A stretch of 64,000 nt of DNA from Diphasiastrum complanatum (GCA_029204225.1 CM055092.1:74252857-74316856), one strand, 5' to 3'. Shown: positions 1-10,396, counted from the stretch's first letter. A program made the numbers and translations. Notes: a model not told the origin generated them from the letters alone.

Positions 1-2558
1 CCCATAATTGTGAAATCAAACTTTGATGTGTTTAAGGATGATGTAGGTAGACCCAAGCAAGCATGTTACATAGCTACACCGATGTGTTGTAGATCGTGAC
101 AAAGACACCTTTTGCTTGATATTGGTTAGTTTCACTTTGATTTGGCTTATCAAGTGGAGCTCCTTTTTGAACTAGCGAACATATCATTCTATAGCATGTT
201 GGATTGTAAAGTTTGTAAGTTTTTCTCAAACATTTTCATTGGGGAGCTTGGAGATTAAATACTAGGAGTGAAAACAGCCATATAAAAAGGGTTCAAAATG
301 GCCCATGGACAATGTCAAGCTCACTAGAGTGAGCTTTTCGCCAATTAAGACAACATAATGATTTGGGACTGTTTTGAAGATATGGCTATAGTCCTACTAT
401 CAAATTTAATATGTAGTTAATTTATTTCCATAGATTTGTTGTGTTTTGTAGTTGATTGCAATCAATAATGCTAAATACAGCGTAACTAGGAGCAACATAT
501 GTTGGTTAAATTATCATTAAATCAGTTTGATGTCTACTTAGAGATGTGATATTGGTTATGGGTAGTTGCAAGTACATGTCTATCCATACTCTATACTTGC
601 AACAAAGACTACATCAAAACTACGTATACTGTATACTTTGCAATAAAAAATTAATCAACACATACAAAATTAAGGTGCACTTTGAGTTGCTTTGATAAAC
701 CCAAATTAAAAAAAAAAAAAACCCGGCATATGAAATTTGAACATATGCAAAATTGACCAGTTTTCTTATATATTCTAGCCTTAGGCTTGCAACTTTACCA
801 AAAGAGTAAAAAGTCTCATTTTTTATGATTCTCAACTCGTTTTACCTTCTTCCACCCTATATGGATGCTTAGCACTGACAAAAAAACCTTCAATTTATCC
901 CATGGAACCTGCTCCTGCTTTATAACTCAAATAACCATTGATACCCGCAAAGCCATGCAAAATTATGCACAAAACCATGCTCTTTAATCAATGACATTCA
1001 CTTTTTACATGTTTTGATGGTTCACTATCCCATGCAACCTCCTGCAGTTCCTCTACCATCCAAAACGACCTTAGTCATGCCTCGAGTGTACTAATTTTGT
1101 TCTATACGTCTCCTATGCATCGATTCTCAACAAAAATGATGAAAACTTTGGTCAAGTGCGACAATTTTCACCATGCAAAGTTTCAGGGTCAAGGATTAAT
1201 GGCATGTAATCACTTTCAGACTATCAAATCAAGTGAAGACAACTTTTACAAGCTCTGGAATCCTCAATATACTGCTTCTATCAAGCAAACATTAAGTTAT
1301 GACATGATTTCTTCCAATTGGGATGATAAACTGTGAAAAAGTCTTTGAAAACATGGAGTTTGTGCTTTGACCAAATTTTATTCCTGACAATCATCAAGGA
1401 CCTCAAGAAATCTCTTACTTGGAGATAGGTTCCTCCATTAGGACAACGAGTAGCAAAAGGTCATGAATATATTCCTTGAATTGTGGAATAGCAACACAAA
1501 AACTCCACCTTTCGATCCCATTGTAAGCGTTGCTCTGATACCACTGAAACGATCCCCCAATTAACTAGCTCACAAGGACACTGTGGAGCCAAACCACCCA
1601 AATTGATCAGTTGACAAAAGCCTCACCCCCAAGCCATGGGATGTAAATGAGATTTACAGGTGGAGATTCAACAGTAGGTACATTATATCCTTTTGAAGTT
1701 AATTACTAGCCTAAAGGTTGGTACAAAGGCCATTACAAGTTGACCTCTTTTTTTTTTTGGGAATGTGATGTTTATAGTATTAAAGCACTTCGATTTTACC
1801 TTGGATTGATTCGTCTGACAAGTTTCTTAGAGGATTGTGATCCACAAACTTTCTCATAGAGCAAGAATTTGTAAACTTGACTTGCAAATTATTCTTGAAA
1901 TTTACTTAATTTTTAGTAAGAATAAATGCATTCGAAGAAACTTAAAATCAAGTACATGAATGGAAAATGAAACTACTAAATCAATTCATTCACATCGAGC
2001 ATCCATATGAGAAGTGATGAGGGGTCAAGATGGGGACCTCCCCCCCGGGGAAGAATAAATCTTCAATTATGCAAGTCCAATTGGCAAAAGCCAATTACAT
2101 ATACATTAATGAAGTGCTATCAAATGCTTTTTGAGGTTTGATAATCCTTGAAAAGTGTACAAAATCTGATTGGAATCAAAGGACAACCTTTCCTTGATTG
2201 AAATCGCAAATCACCGAACTAGATTATCAGAAATATGACACATTGACACATAGTCATTTGATTTGCACACATGCAAGGGTAAAAGACTACAAAAGACTGA
2301 CATGCAAGAGGAATGAATTGGAAGGAATGAATTGGAGATCAGGTCCATGCATTGGTTTTGGCCTGCATTATGATGACATGCAAAGTTTAGGAAGGTGGTA
2401 ATGCATGCATGCAACCAGTATTGTGATTTTGTGTTCAATATGGAGGTTTTTGGTCATGTGACCTTGGGAATGCATCTAGTATGATGGTAGGCCAATTGCA
2501 TATGTGAGGAGGCTGATTTGAAGAGCTTTAATTGTTTGAAATTCAATGGTAGGAGGCT
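1..2558. other. AT-rich stretch without a recognised gene
   Basis: Only short open frames without recognisable motifs are present (longest about 79 codons). There is an A-run near 709-720, a T-run near 1748-1758 and a short C/G run near 2039-2048. I see no LTR ends, terminal inverted repeats or conserved coding motif, so this is annotated as intergenic or very old repeat DNA. Confidence 0.6.
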
Positions 2559-2559
2559 G

Positions 2560-2635
<76 letters not shown>
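2559..2635. repeat. (AG)n microsatellite, tail of LINE copy B
   Basis: About 77 bp of almost pure AG with one AAG interruption. Read on the minus strand it is (CT)n and lies directly after the 3' end of a LINE copy (...ATTAATAAAGCCTC...). It therefore looks like the element's 3' tail or its insertion target. Confidence 0.9.
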
Positions 2636-2638
<3 letters not shown>

Positions 2639-2900
2639 CTAAGAAGAGGCTTTATTAATGTCTTTTCCATGCCAGAGGCATATAAGACGAGAAAACTACA
2701 TTTGTGATAATGGACCAAAGACAGAACAATGCCGTGAACAACTAAAAAAGAAAAACTAAGACTAGAAATGGTCCAAGAATGCATGGTGCGATATGCAACC
2801 ATTTATAAGGTCAACTGGACATCTCAAACTCAAACTCAAACTCTGGATTCAAATTCAAACTCTATATTCCAACTAAAAAATATTCAAGCACAATATATAT

Positions 2901-3926
2901 CTATTTTGTCTCAAGTAAATGCTTAGCTTCATCAAAACGGATATTGCCATCTCTGTAAATTAGGTGTTTCCCTGTATCCTTTGCTTTAGAGCCATTTTCC
3001 TTTCCATCACTTATACAGATGTGAGATCTTCATCAAGGAAGTTCTTCGTATCTTTTAGTTTAACCCGTCGTTTAACACTTCACGTCTATCATCGATTGAA
3101 GTGAACCATAAGACAAGGGTATCAGAGTCTTTCTTTTTACGCCAAGCGGTGTTGAATCCTCGACTGTGGTGTTGAGGGTGTGATTCCAAGAACAGTTTGG
3201 CATCGCCTCTAACACGCACATTGAGAGCTTTGCGTTCTCGCAATCGTGACTCATTAAGTGAGGCCGAAATGAAAGAAGACGGAGCTTCAGATTTACTAGA
3301 ACGTTTCAAGACGTCTGCCCAAGACAAGACCTCTGTATGATGCTGCTCCATGCTACACTCCAGTTGATTTACTGCTTGTGATTTGACCTCTCCCACCTCC
3401 TGATGAATGGTCTTCAATTTTGCTTCCAATTGCAGGATATGTGACTGTAGTAATGCAATGATTGCCGTATGAGATTGGATCACCTCGCGATAGGAATTGA
3501 TAACTTCACGTTGCTGATTTATCGTCCCTTGAAGACTAGTAATTGATGCTTGCTGATTATTCATCAGTTCCCCATGCTGGTTCTCGATGGTTTTTGAGTG
3601 AATTATACAAATTAACTGTAGCGGTGCACAAATCCGGGATTAAAATAGGTCAAGTGAGGGAGTGGAGCTCAAAAGGGAGATGTCATAGACGTAGGAGTAA
3701 CTGGACATGCCTCTGGAGTAGGAGCAAAAACAGAAGACATAGGGGTGGATGGATCAGGAGAAGTAGAAGACTGAAGTGGAGGCAGATGAAGATGAACGAT
3801 TGGTAGCAGACTGTATGTAGAAGCAGAAGTAGGAGACATTTGCACACCAACAGTTTTGTTGCCCTTCTTGGCCATGCAACAGTCCGATGGAATTCCATGA
3901 ACAGGGTGCACTGGAAGCAGTTGCAA
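2901..3926 (-). pseudogene. LINE ORF1-like nucleic-acid-binding protein, frameshifted
   Basis: The longest intact part is 3055-3564 (169 codons): a Gln/Leu-rich coiled-coil segment, then a WADVLK motif, then NVRVRG, typical of the start of the RRM-like core of LINE ORF1 proteins. After that frame ends, another frame continues with FLDEDLT, the hallmark of the ORF1 core C-terminus, and a third ends with YRDGNIRFDEAKHLLETK and a stop near 2901. Upstream, a Ser/Pro/Thr-rich frame starting MAKKGNKTV (Met near 3872) may be the original N-terminus. The role would be RNA binding and chaperoning of the LINE transcript. At least three frame changes make this copy non-functional. The ORF1 identity rests on the LDEDLT and RVRG motifs. 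Confidence 0.55.
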
Positions 3927-4205
3927 ACTGTAGCAGCGATGCTGGTCAATGGCACATTGTTTGAAGCTGAGTGATGAAATCCCAGCAAGTAGGCGAATGT
4001 GTTAGAGGTAGGGGCGCTGAAAAATGTGTCTCATGCTGTAGTGATCTAAGATCTGCAAGGAGAAACAAGACTACTCCCCACAAACTGGCTTCCACTCACA
4101 CGATCTGGTGCAATTCTGCTACAGTTCCGAGCAGGAAGATGGGCAGTCAATGATCATGGCAGATGGAAGGTGGAGCAATCATGGCAGATAAGGTGCCAGC
4201 AGCCA

Positions 4206-4252
4206 GTGATGGCGCCCTAGCAGCCAGTGATGGCTGGCTAGGGCGCCATCAC
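4206..4252. repeat. Perfect 16-bp inverted repeat (hairpin)
   Basis: GTGATGGCGCCCTAGC at 4206-4221 is the exact reverse complement of 4237-4252, with a 15-base spacer. It abuts the (AG)n tract at 4259 and lies at what would be the 5' end of LINE copy B on the minus strand. Confidence 0.85.
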
Positions 4253-4256
4253 CATC

Positions 4257-4258
<2 letters not shown>

Positions 4259-4318
<60 letters not shown>
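4259..4318. repeat. (AG)n microsatellite between LINE copies A and B
   Basis: About 60 bp of AG. On the minus strand it is the (CT)n tail immediately after the AATAAAGCTT 3' end of LINE copy A, and it also borders the presumed 5' end of copy B. Confidence 0.9.
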
Positions 4319-4322
<4 letters not shown>

Positions 4323-5367
4323 TTTATTAATGTCTTTTCCATGCCAAAAGGCATATAAGACTAATGAAGCACATGTCAAGTATGTGGTAACCATGAGAGC
4401 ATATAAGACAACTCCAATATTGTAATAAAGAGAAACATCTAGTGCAAACTAAGATAAATACATAGATGCGAATGCCTGTGCATAATAGTCATATGTATCC
4501 ATGTCAAGATGTCAGGTCTGTGCTGATGCTGTAGAAGGATGTGATGCGAGCTAGAGCCTGCTGATGTCGTCTGTGAACATGAGCATGTATAGTGCGTCTC
4601 TGTGCAGGACGTCTGGTGTGGTGCATCTCATGTATCATAAGTGCCACACATCGGGGGTTCTCATATGTGCTCTCTGATCTCATAGTAAATTGGACATGTG
4701 AATAGGAAATGCTCCTCTGACTCAACCATAGATAATGAACATAACTGACAAAGCCGCTCCTCTCGTGGGGTACCCTGGAAGCGCCCAATCTCAATCGCCA
4801 ATTGGTGTGAAGACCCTCAGAACTGGCCCAGTATAAACTAAAGTCCATGAGATAGTCTTGAGGTGAGATAGTGTGGCAAAACTGGAAATCCCACTGTGTC
4901 TAGCTCCAGAAAGTGTGTCTTGTAATAGTCGGGTTTGACCCTGAGCTGTCCCTGCCATGTCCGGCTCAAGTATGCTCTATAGAGAAAGCGTATGATATAC
5001 TCATGGGTGCCCGATGGAAGATCTGTGATAGAAATGCCAAGCGTATCTAGTATCTGGGAGGCCTGAGAGAATCATGATAGTCGATATCCCTGGTCACAAA
5101 GGTGTCGCGAGGAGGCAAGTGCCGTCTGTATGTACCTCTGCTCATGTATGGGTAACATCATGATACGCTGTAGATATAGAATAAGTTGGAAGATGGCGGA
5201 TAGCTCTATGGTGGAACCGCGAACTCTGTCAGGATAATCTGATTTTGGACAGATGGCTTAGCCCGTATCATCCGAGATAGCATGAGAATCCGCAGTCGTG
5301 AAATACTGGCTCAATCAGATGATGTAAGACTCGTACACCATACCTCTGTTGCATATAGGGTTGTGGG

Positions 5368-5370
<3 letters not shown>
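4319..5370 (-). mobile_element. LINE-family copy A, 5'-truncated, ORF2 C-terminus
   Basis: A 5'-truncated non-LTR retrotransposon on the minus strand. It starts at the (AG)n tract ending at 5371, carries the C-terminal part of ORF2, then a 3' UTR of about 340 bp. It ends with the same CATGGAAAAGACATTAATAAAGC sequence family as copy B, followed by (CT)n. Several in-frame stops show it is dead. The protein tail resembles the zinc-binding end of plant and animal LINE reverse transcriptases. Confidence 0.7.
4661..5363 (-). pseudogene. LINE ORF2 reverse-transcriptase C-terminal region
   Basis: One minus frame can be read almost throughout with a few stops and one shift near 5200. In order it shows a YGVRV segment, SRMIRAKPSVQNQIILTEF, then HEQRYIQTALASSRHLCDQG, RTWQGQLRVKPDYY, QLAIEIGRFQGTPREERLC and ending VESEEHFLFTCP. 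The last two are the CCHC-like signature (GR..G.PREERLC..C...E.E.HFLF.CP) that follows the polymerase in many LINE ORF2 proteins. At least two of the stops, before FSQASQ and before GSSHQ, are TGA at positions where CGA (Arg) is the natural ancestor. The endonuclease and catalytic polymerase motifs are absent through 5' truncation. Confidence 0.75.

Positions 5371-5452
<82 letters not shown>
5371..5452. repeat. (AG)n microsatellite at the 5' edge of LINE copy A
   Basis: About 82 bp of uninterrupted AG. The LINE ORF2 frame begins within a few bases of its left edge. Confidence 0.95.
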
Positions 5453-5455
<3 letters not shown>

Positions 5456-5963
5456 CTCCTTTGCCATAGCTCCAAACTCCTCCCAAGCACTTACACACAC
5501 AAGCAATAAAAAAGCATGCAAAATATGCATGACAGGTCATTAGGGAAATGGTAGGAGGGCATACTTTGCCTGGGCACTTTCCTAGGTGTACATATTTGAT
5601 ACATATCTAGATAGTTGATTCGTGGGTGCCACTTTGTGAGCACACATTTCATTGGATATGAATCACCTTCTCTAGTTACTTTAAGTCATAGTTGCTGAAC
5701 GTGTTTAGAAACGCGGCTTGAAACATATTTCTGAACTGCGTTTCTGAAAAGCAAGAGCGTTTCTCATAAATGTTTTTTTTTTTTTGTGTGTGTGGGCAAT
5801 ATGGGTATTAGATTAAAGCTCTAATCAAGTGCATTGCATGTATGTAGGTTGCCGAGTGTTTCGGTTACAGTGTGGTCCAGTTTAGGTGCATCAATCCTTG
5901 TTCACGGATAAAAATTCAGAATGGCTTGTCGTTTTACAGCAAGATTCTAGGAATGTGTGCCTA

Positions 5964-5965
<2 letters not shown>
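5453..5965. other. Non-coding stretch
   Basis: No coding motif on either strand. It contains a T-run (5770-5782) and short TG repeats; nothing else is recognised. Confidence 0.6.
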
Positions 5966-6050
<85 letters not shown>

Positions 6051-6081
6051 GAGAGAGAGGAAGAAGAAGAAGAAGAAGAAG
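5966..6081. repeat. Compound (TG)n(AG)n(AAG)n microsatellite
   Basis: (TG) to about 5979, then (AG) with one CAG interruption to about 6059, then six or so AAG units. The junctions suggest successive slippage from a purine-rich seed. Confidence 0.95.
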
Positions 6082-6164
6082 ATTGCACATCAGTGATCGA
6101 CAACACGGTTTAGGGTTTATTGATCCACCGACCTAGGATTGACCAAAAATTTAAACCATAAATC

Positions 6165-6167
<3 letters not shown>

Positions 6168-6236
<69 letters not shown>

Positions 6237-6240
6237 CACT
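6168..6240. repeat. (CT)n microsatellite with CTCG-rich end
   Basis: About 66 bp of CT followed by CGCTCACTCGCTCGCTCAC. It lies only 90 bp from the (AG)n tract at 5980-6059 in the opposite sense, so transcripts could form a long AG:CU hairpin. Confidence 0.95.
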
Positions 6241-6479
6241 CGCTCGCTCACATCCAAAAGGCATATATGTGAAAAAGCCTTCATATATAATATATCCGGC
6301 CACATGGCTCCAAAATGGGGTACAATGATGTTCGATGAACATAATGAAAGCTATACAACTAAGAAGATTGATCATCGTATGTGTAATCAAGATCCTTCGA
6401 GTCTGTGCCAGACTGTTGATCCTAGGGGTCTGCAGATGAATCAAAGGGAACCATACACCGTAACGAGACTCTAGCCCTG

Positions 6480-6795
6480 ATGCTTGTGCACGTCCTCCCC
6501 CCTGCCCCTACCTCTGCCTCCCTCTCCTCCTCTAGCTCCCCTCTGGCTGCCCTCACCCCTCTGTCTATGTCCGCGTGTCTGTGTCTTAGGAGGCTGTGAT
6601 CCTAAACCCTGATGGCCCTACCCACTATGATGATGCCTGGCCAGCAACTGCCTGCGATGCTCCGCTCCTGTCTACAAAAAGTGAACCCAGCCCCCCCCCC
6701 TCCCAGAACCTCTGGGTTGCTCTCTAGGCCCCAGAATGGCTGGCTCCTCTTTTGTCTTCGCGTTAGGGTCCACTAACAGGTTAGCTAGGTCATCC
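6480..6795 (-). pseudogene. Gly/Arg-rich coding remnant, family unknown
   Basis: On the minus strand two adjoining frames look coding. One reads LANLLVDPNAKTKEEPAILG followed by a GSGRGGG tract; the other reads RGARGGEGGRGRGRGEDVH and stops near 6477. RGG-rich tails of this kind occur in retrotransposon Gag and some transposase C-termini. It abuts the 5' LTR at 6801, so it may belong to the same host element as the hAT C-terminus beyond the 3' LTR (10924). That link is inference. Confidence 0.3.
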
Positions 6796-6800
6796 CCTTG

Positions 6801-7328
6801 TGTTACGTACCCATAAGGGCACGCAACAGGTAACTTGAGGTGACGGTTTCATTTATGGGACGGAACGCTGATCTGGAGCTATAGGTCTTTTGGTTGCCAC
6901 GTGTCAATATTCTATTGGCGTGTGGTGACCCTTTGTTTAGGACCCGCGTCATTGTGCACAACTGCCGCGTGTCGATGGTCATGTGTGACTCCTACGGTCG
7001 GAGATGACTCCACGTGGACTATGTATATAGAGATGGATCTCCATGAGCTTGTCATTCATTCTCTCCTGGAGAATGAAGAGCTCTTCCACTGGTGGTCAGG
7101 TCAGGACGATTATCTAGGCCTCAGGATGTAGGTAGGCGGGGGTCGAGGGTAAGGTATGGTGGTATGGGACACCATGGCTTATCGGAGATCCGAGCTTTGA
7201 TTGATGGTGGTCTATAGCTCCAATGCATGGGGGAGAGGTGGCAGTACCTCTATGGATGGGCGGCAACGTAGCGTTCATCGCCTGTTTGTGTCTTAGCAAT
7301 GACCGGAATGACGATGGGGATTCTAACA
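6801..7328 (+). repeat. 5' LTR of the Gag-only element
   Basis: 528 bp, TGTTACGTAC...GATTCTAACA. Aligned end to end with the 3' LTR. A weak TATA-like stretch (TATGTATATAGAG, near 7020) sits where the 3' LTR has a proper TATATAAA, so this copy's promoter may be damaged. Confidence 0.9.
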
Positions 7329-7330
7329 TT

Positions 7331-7343
7331 TGGTATCAGAGCC
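7331..7343 (+). promoter_or_regulatory. Primer-binding site, initiator tRNA-Met type
   Basis: TGGTATCAGAGCC, two bases after the LTR end, is the complement of the 3' end of plant initiator tRNA-Met. Confidence 0.9.
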
Positions 7344-7860
7344 ACCGATCATTGTGTATAAGGTGCAATCATTCTTAAGTTTTGGTTGGTTTAAACTTCT
7401 AGTTGATGTGTTTGGAAGGCTTAGTTTTCATCGTTGAATCAATGCGAACAACTTTGCTTTTCTGTTCGTTCAATTCTGAGGCCATTTGGATAGGTTTTGG
7501 ACCTTGTATGCATGCTAAAGGGCTTATTTTTTACGGTTTTTGTGGTTTTCTGCCTGCCGTTTAGGTTGCAGAAATTTATGAACCGTGTATTCAAAACCTG
7601 AATGATCTTTCTGAAGCCGTAAAACAAATTTTTTTGCAGTTTGGCTCTGCTCCTTTATTTGTTGTTCAAACCGAATTTTTTTTTGCTTTTGCGGGTCCCG
7701 TGCGCGCGGGCGCCTGCCCGCGGTCCAAGGCAGTCTGCGCGGTCCGAAGCAGGTTGTTTGGGAACCTGTACCAGCAAAGATTTTCAGGAGGAAGGGAGCT
7801 CTGTCCGCCTGCTCTCGTACCTTCTTTGTTGAAAAGGTAAAGGTAGATGACAAGAAAGAT

Positions 7861-7960
7861 GTACTTGTACTTTTTCAAGTACATCAAGTACTTATCAAGA
7901 TGTCCTTGTACTTTCTCAAGTATGTCAAGTACATCGAGTACATCAAGTACTTATCAAGAA
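7861..7960 (+). repeat. Tandem repeat in the retrotransposon leader
   Basis: CTTGTACTTTTTCAAGTACA followed by TCAAGTACTTATCAAGATGT is repeated with variation about 40-55 bp later. The units are rich in the palindrome AAGTACTT and related TCAAGTAC blocks. This is within the untranslated leader between the primer site and gag. Confidence 0.7.
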
Positions 7961-8903
7961 TTAAAACTTCTTGAAACTAAAGCTTCTAAGGGTTATAAAC
8001 CTTATGAAGCTTGTCATAGTTTCTAAGTTTCATTTTTTGTAAACTTTTCTTGGTAAACTAAGTTTCTTAACTCTAATAAACTTGAAAACGTAAAAGTGAT
8101 GCTATTAAAGTTTACAAGCTTCAATTTTTGTAAGCTTACAAAGTTCTTTTTTTGATACTTGCAAACTTAAGTTTAACCTTTGGAAATAAATCTAAAGCTA
8201 GTTAAAACTAAACTTTGCTTTAAAGATGGGGGGGGGGGGGGAGATGCTTGGAGAAAGTACACAACCTGTACTTACAGGCTGTACCTGCAGCAAGTACAGG
8301 CCTGTGTGGATTTGTTCTTCATCTCCCTTGCTTTCTCCCTGGCTTTTCCCATCCTCCTTGCAATTCCCACCTGCACTCATAAATTTGTTTGCTAATAAAG
8401 CATCCTCACCACTTTTTGGGAGGAAAAATGAACTTTTTTCTTACACCTCCTCCTCTTGAAGGTACAACATTACCAGCACCTCCTCCTAAGTCTAAGGACA
8501 AGCCTTAGAGGAGTTCTAGGGGCTTCTTTGGGGCATAAGGCCAAGGGGTCGAAGGAGGTGACCCAAAATGTGGGTGGGGACGTGACCCAAGTGACCCTTG
8601 GGTGAGGTGGCATAGGAAAGGTGGTGGCCATGTGATTTCAGGGTAGGTGGCCCCCAGAAGGGGATGCCACTTGTTTTTGGGGCCATGTGCTTGCAAGGTG
8701 GCGTCCTTAAGGCCCGCCACCGAGCAAGGCCAAGAGGGAAGGAAAAGGTGTGGGTGGGGGTAAAGGCTCCATCCTCACCATTGAGGAGCTTAATTGTGGC
8801 CTAGTCTCCTTGAGTTGTTGTCTCAAGCTCCCTAAGCCACTTTGTAGCAAAGCTCTTGCCGTTTTTCCTTCGTTCATTACCATAGTGAGCTATTGGCCCT
8901 GTT

Positions 8904-9690
8904 TTGCCCTCGGGTGAAGGACTGTCTTCACCATCCTGTCCTCTTGACTTAGACACCAATCAACTTGTACAGGCCTTGAATTCACTGCAAAACCAAATCC
9001 TAGAAATGCAATCTAGGCATGCCGCGGCCGAGCAAGAGTGGCGTTCTTCAATGCACTCACGGTCCGCTATCTTTTATCCTATGTTTAATCTGGAATTCTT
9101 TTCGGGTGAAAGAAGGATCGACATCGTGATGTTGTGTTGTCATGGCTCGAGCGGTGGAATAGCCATTTTTTCGTGCATGATCCACCGGATAGTACAAAGA
9201 TCGCGACTGCCCTCATGATTTTACGCGGTAAGGCGTATACATGGTGGCAGGATTTGAAGGAAAGGGCTGGTGCCCCTTCCACGTGGGATGCTTTTCAAGG
9301 AGCCTTTAAAACGGCTTTCCTACCGGTCTTGGATGATTTTGAGCATTGGCGGCGTTTTGCCATCGTGCAGATGGGTAGTAGACCGTTGGATGCCTACATC
9401 CAGGAGATTTTGCCCCAATTCGCCTTGCGAATTAATCCTATTTTATTAAAGTTACATTTTATTCTGGGGATTTCGAAGGAATTTCAACTAGAAGTGCGGC
9501 GTAACCAATTGTAGACTATCGAGGATGCCATTCACTTTGCGAAAACCTTCAATGACACCCACATTGGCTCCCACAAGGAGCAAGGTTTGCCCAAGGCAGA
9601 GCAAAAGGAAAAAAAGTTTTTTCAAGAAGCGGGGCAAAGACAAGACGGACACTGGTTCCTAGGGCGGGAAAAAGCGCGTCAAGTTGGATC
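8904..9690 (+). pseudogene. Retrotransposon Gag protein (Ty3/Gypsy type), frameshifted
   Basis: Gag packages the element RNA into virus-like particles. The frame from about 8904 has no ATG and gives a coiled-coil-like stretch (LQNQILEMQSRHAAAEQEWR) and MFNLEFFSGER. A frameshift near 9130 moves to 9134-9514, which has the core of the retrotransposon gag domain: LERWNSHFF, ATALMILRGKAYTWW and GAFKTAFLPV. That frame ends in TAG at 9512-9514; the surrounding sequence (NQL followed by TIEDAIHFAKTF) shows the protein once continued. A poly-G run of 14 at 8227-8240 lies in the leader. Confidence 0.75.
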
Positions 9691-9699
9691 GTGCAGATT

Positions 9700-10135
9700 A
9701 TGACTAGGCGAGGATCGGCGACTTGTGCTTCTCCTGCATGGAGAAGGGGCATGTCTCAAAAGATTGCCCAAAGAAAAAGCAAAAGAAATCTGGTTGGCAA
9801 CCTAAATCCTTTAAAGCTCCAGGTAATTCTTGTATTTTTTCTGTTGATTTATCCTTTAAAGATGACACTAGTTGTGAGAATTGTTGCTCTAATACAGCTA
9901 TTTTGGCCCCCCCACGACCTCATTCGTATGAATGGGATCGTAGGACGCCAAGCTGTGACTGCTCTTTTTGATGATGGTTCCACACATAACTTTATAAATG
10001 CTAAGCTGGTGCAGAAACTCAAGGCGGCCACTGCACCAAGTAATCACTTGTATGTGGTGAAAATGGCATCAGGGGGAGATCGGCAAGCTTGGGACCAACT
10101 TGTTCCTCAGTTGCCGCTCAGGTTTTTCTTTGAAT
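9700..10135 (+). pseudogene. Gag zinc knuckle and retropepsin start
   Basis: Frame 9723-9971 encodes CFSCMEKGHVSKDCPKKK, a canonical CX2CX4HX4C zinc knuckle. A second frame (9691-10167) then encodes GRQAVTALFDDGSTHNFINA, the start of a Gypsy retropepsin; the usual catalytic DSG or DSGA is replaced by DDGS. The protease breaks off after about 45 residues, near 10130, where a palindromic GC-rich sequence begins. Reverse transcriptase is missing altogether. Confidence 0.7.
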
Positions 10136-10142
10136 TTTTTTT

Positions 10143-10182
10143 CCCGGTTCGAACCGCGGTTCTTTGAACGAACCGCGGTTCG
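10143..10182. repeat. Palindromic CCGCGG repeat at the pol breakpoint
   Basis: GGTTCGAACCGCGGTTC is followed five bases later by GAACGAACCGCGGTTCG. Each unit is itself nearly self-complementary (GAACCGCGGTTC). It lies just where the protease frame stops and the missing pol region should begin. Confidence 0.8.
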
Positions 10183-10382
10183 ACACAACTATTGAGTTGG
10201 AGGATCTATCTACCTTCGTGCCTCATGTGCCTGAAAAAATGGTTGACGCCAACTGAGAAACCGTTTGGTTTCTGAATTTTTGGTACGTTCGAAAGATACG
10301 TCAAATGATGAGGACACCTGGGAGAGAGAAGACTATTTAAGACTGAACTTCCCTAGTTTGCTCCCATTAGGAGGAGACTCTT

Positions 10383-10396
10383 AAAGGGGGAGGGAA
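10383..10396 (+). promoter_or_regulatory. Polypurine tract
   Basis: AAAGGGGGAGGGAA lies directly before the TG of the 3' LTR and would be the primer for plus-strand DNA synthesis. Confidence 0.85.

Larger units (their letters stand above)
2636..4258 (-). mobile_element. LINE-family copy B: ORF1 plus 3' end, no ORF2
   Basis: On the minus strand this runs from a leader with a GC-rich hairpin (4206-4252), through a degenerate ORF1 (about 3926 to 2901), to a 3' end with the motif CATGGAAAAGACATTAATAA followed by (CT)n. The same 3' end occurs in copy A at 4319-4364. No reverse transcriptase lies between ORF1 and the 3' end, only about 265 bp of untranslated sequence. It could be an internally deleted LINE or an ORF1-only derivative. 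(CT)n tracts lie on both sides (4259-4318 and 2559-2635). Confidence 0.6.

Noticed and set aside
1097-1336. 79-codon ATG frame in the first kilobases
   Set aside because: No recognised motif, splice context or second copy; this length is expected by chance in AT-rich DNA.
5282-5540. Open frames of repeated Ser-Leu or Arg-Glu over the (CT)n/(AG)n tracts
   Set aside because: These are translations of dinucleotide repeats and occur in every frame and strand over each tract (for example 47409-47695 and 62197-62523); there is no independent coding evidence.
6801-7328. Exact 5-bp target duplication around the Gag-only element
   Set aside because: The left flank CCCTTG and right flank CCCTATG are similar but not identical, so I do not claim a duplication.
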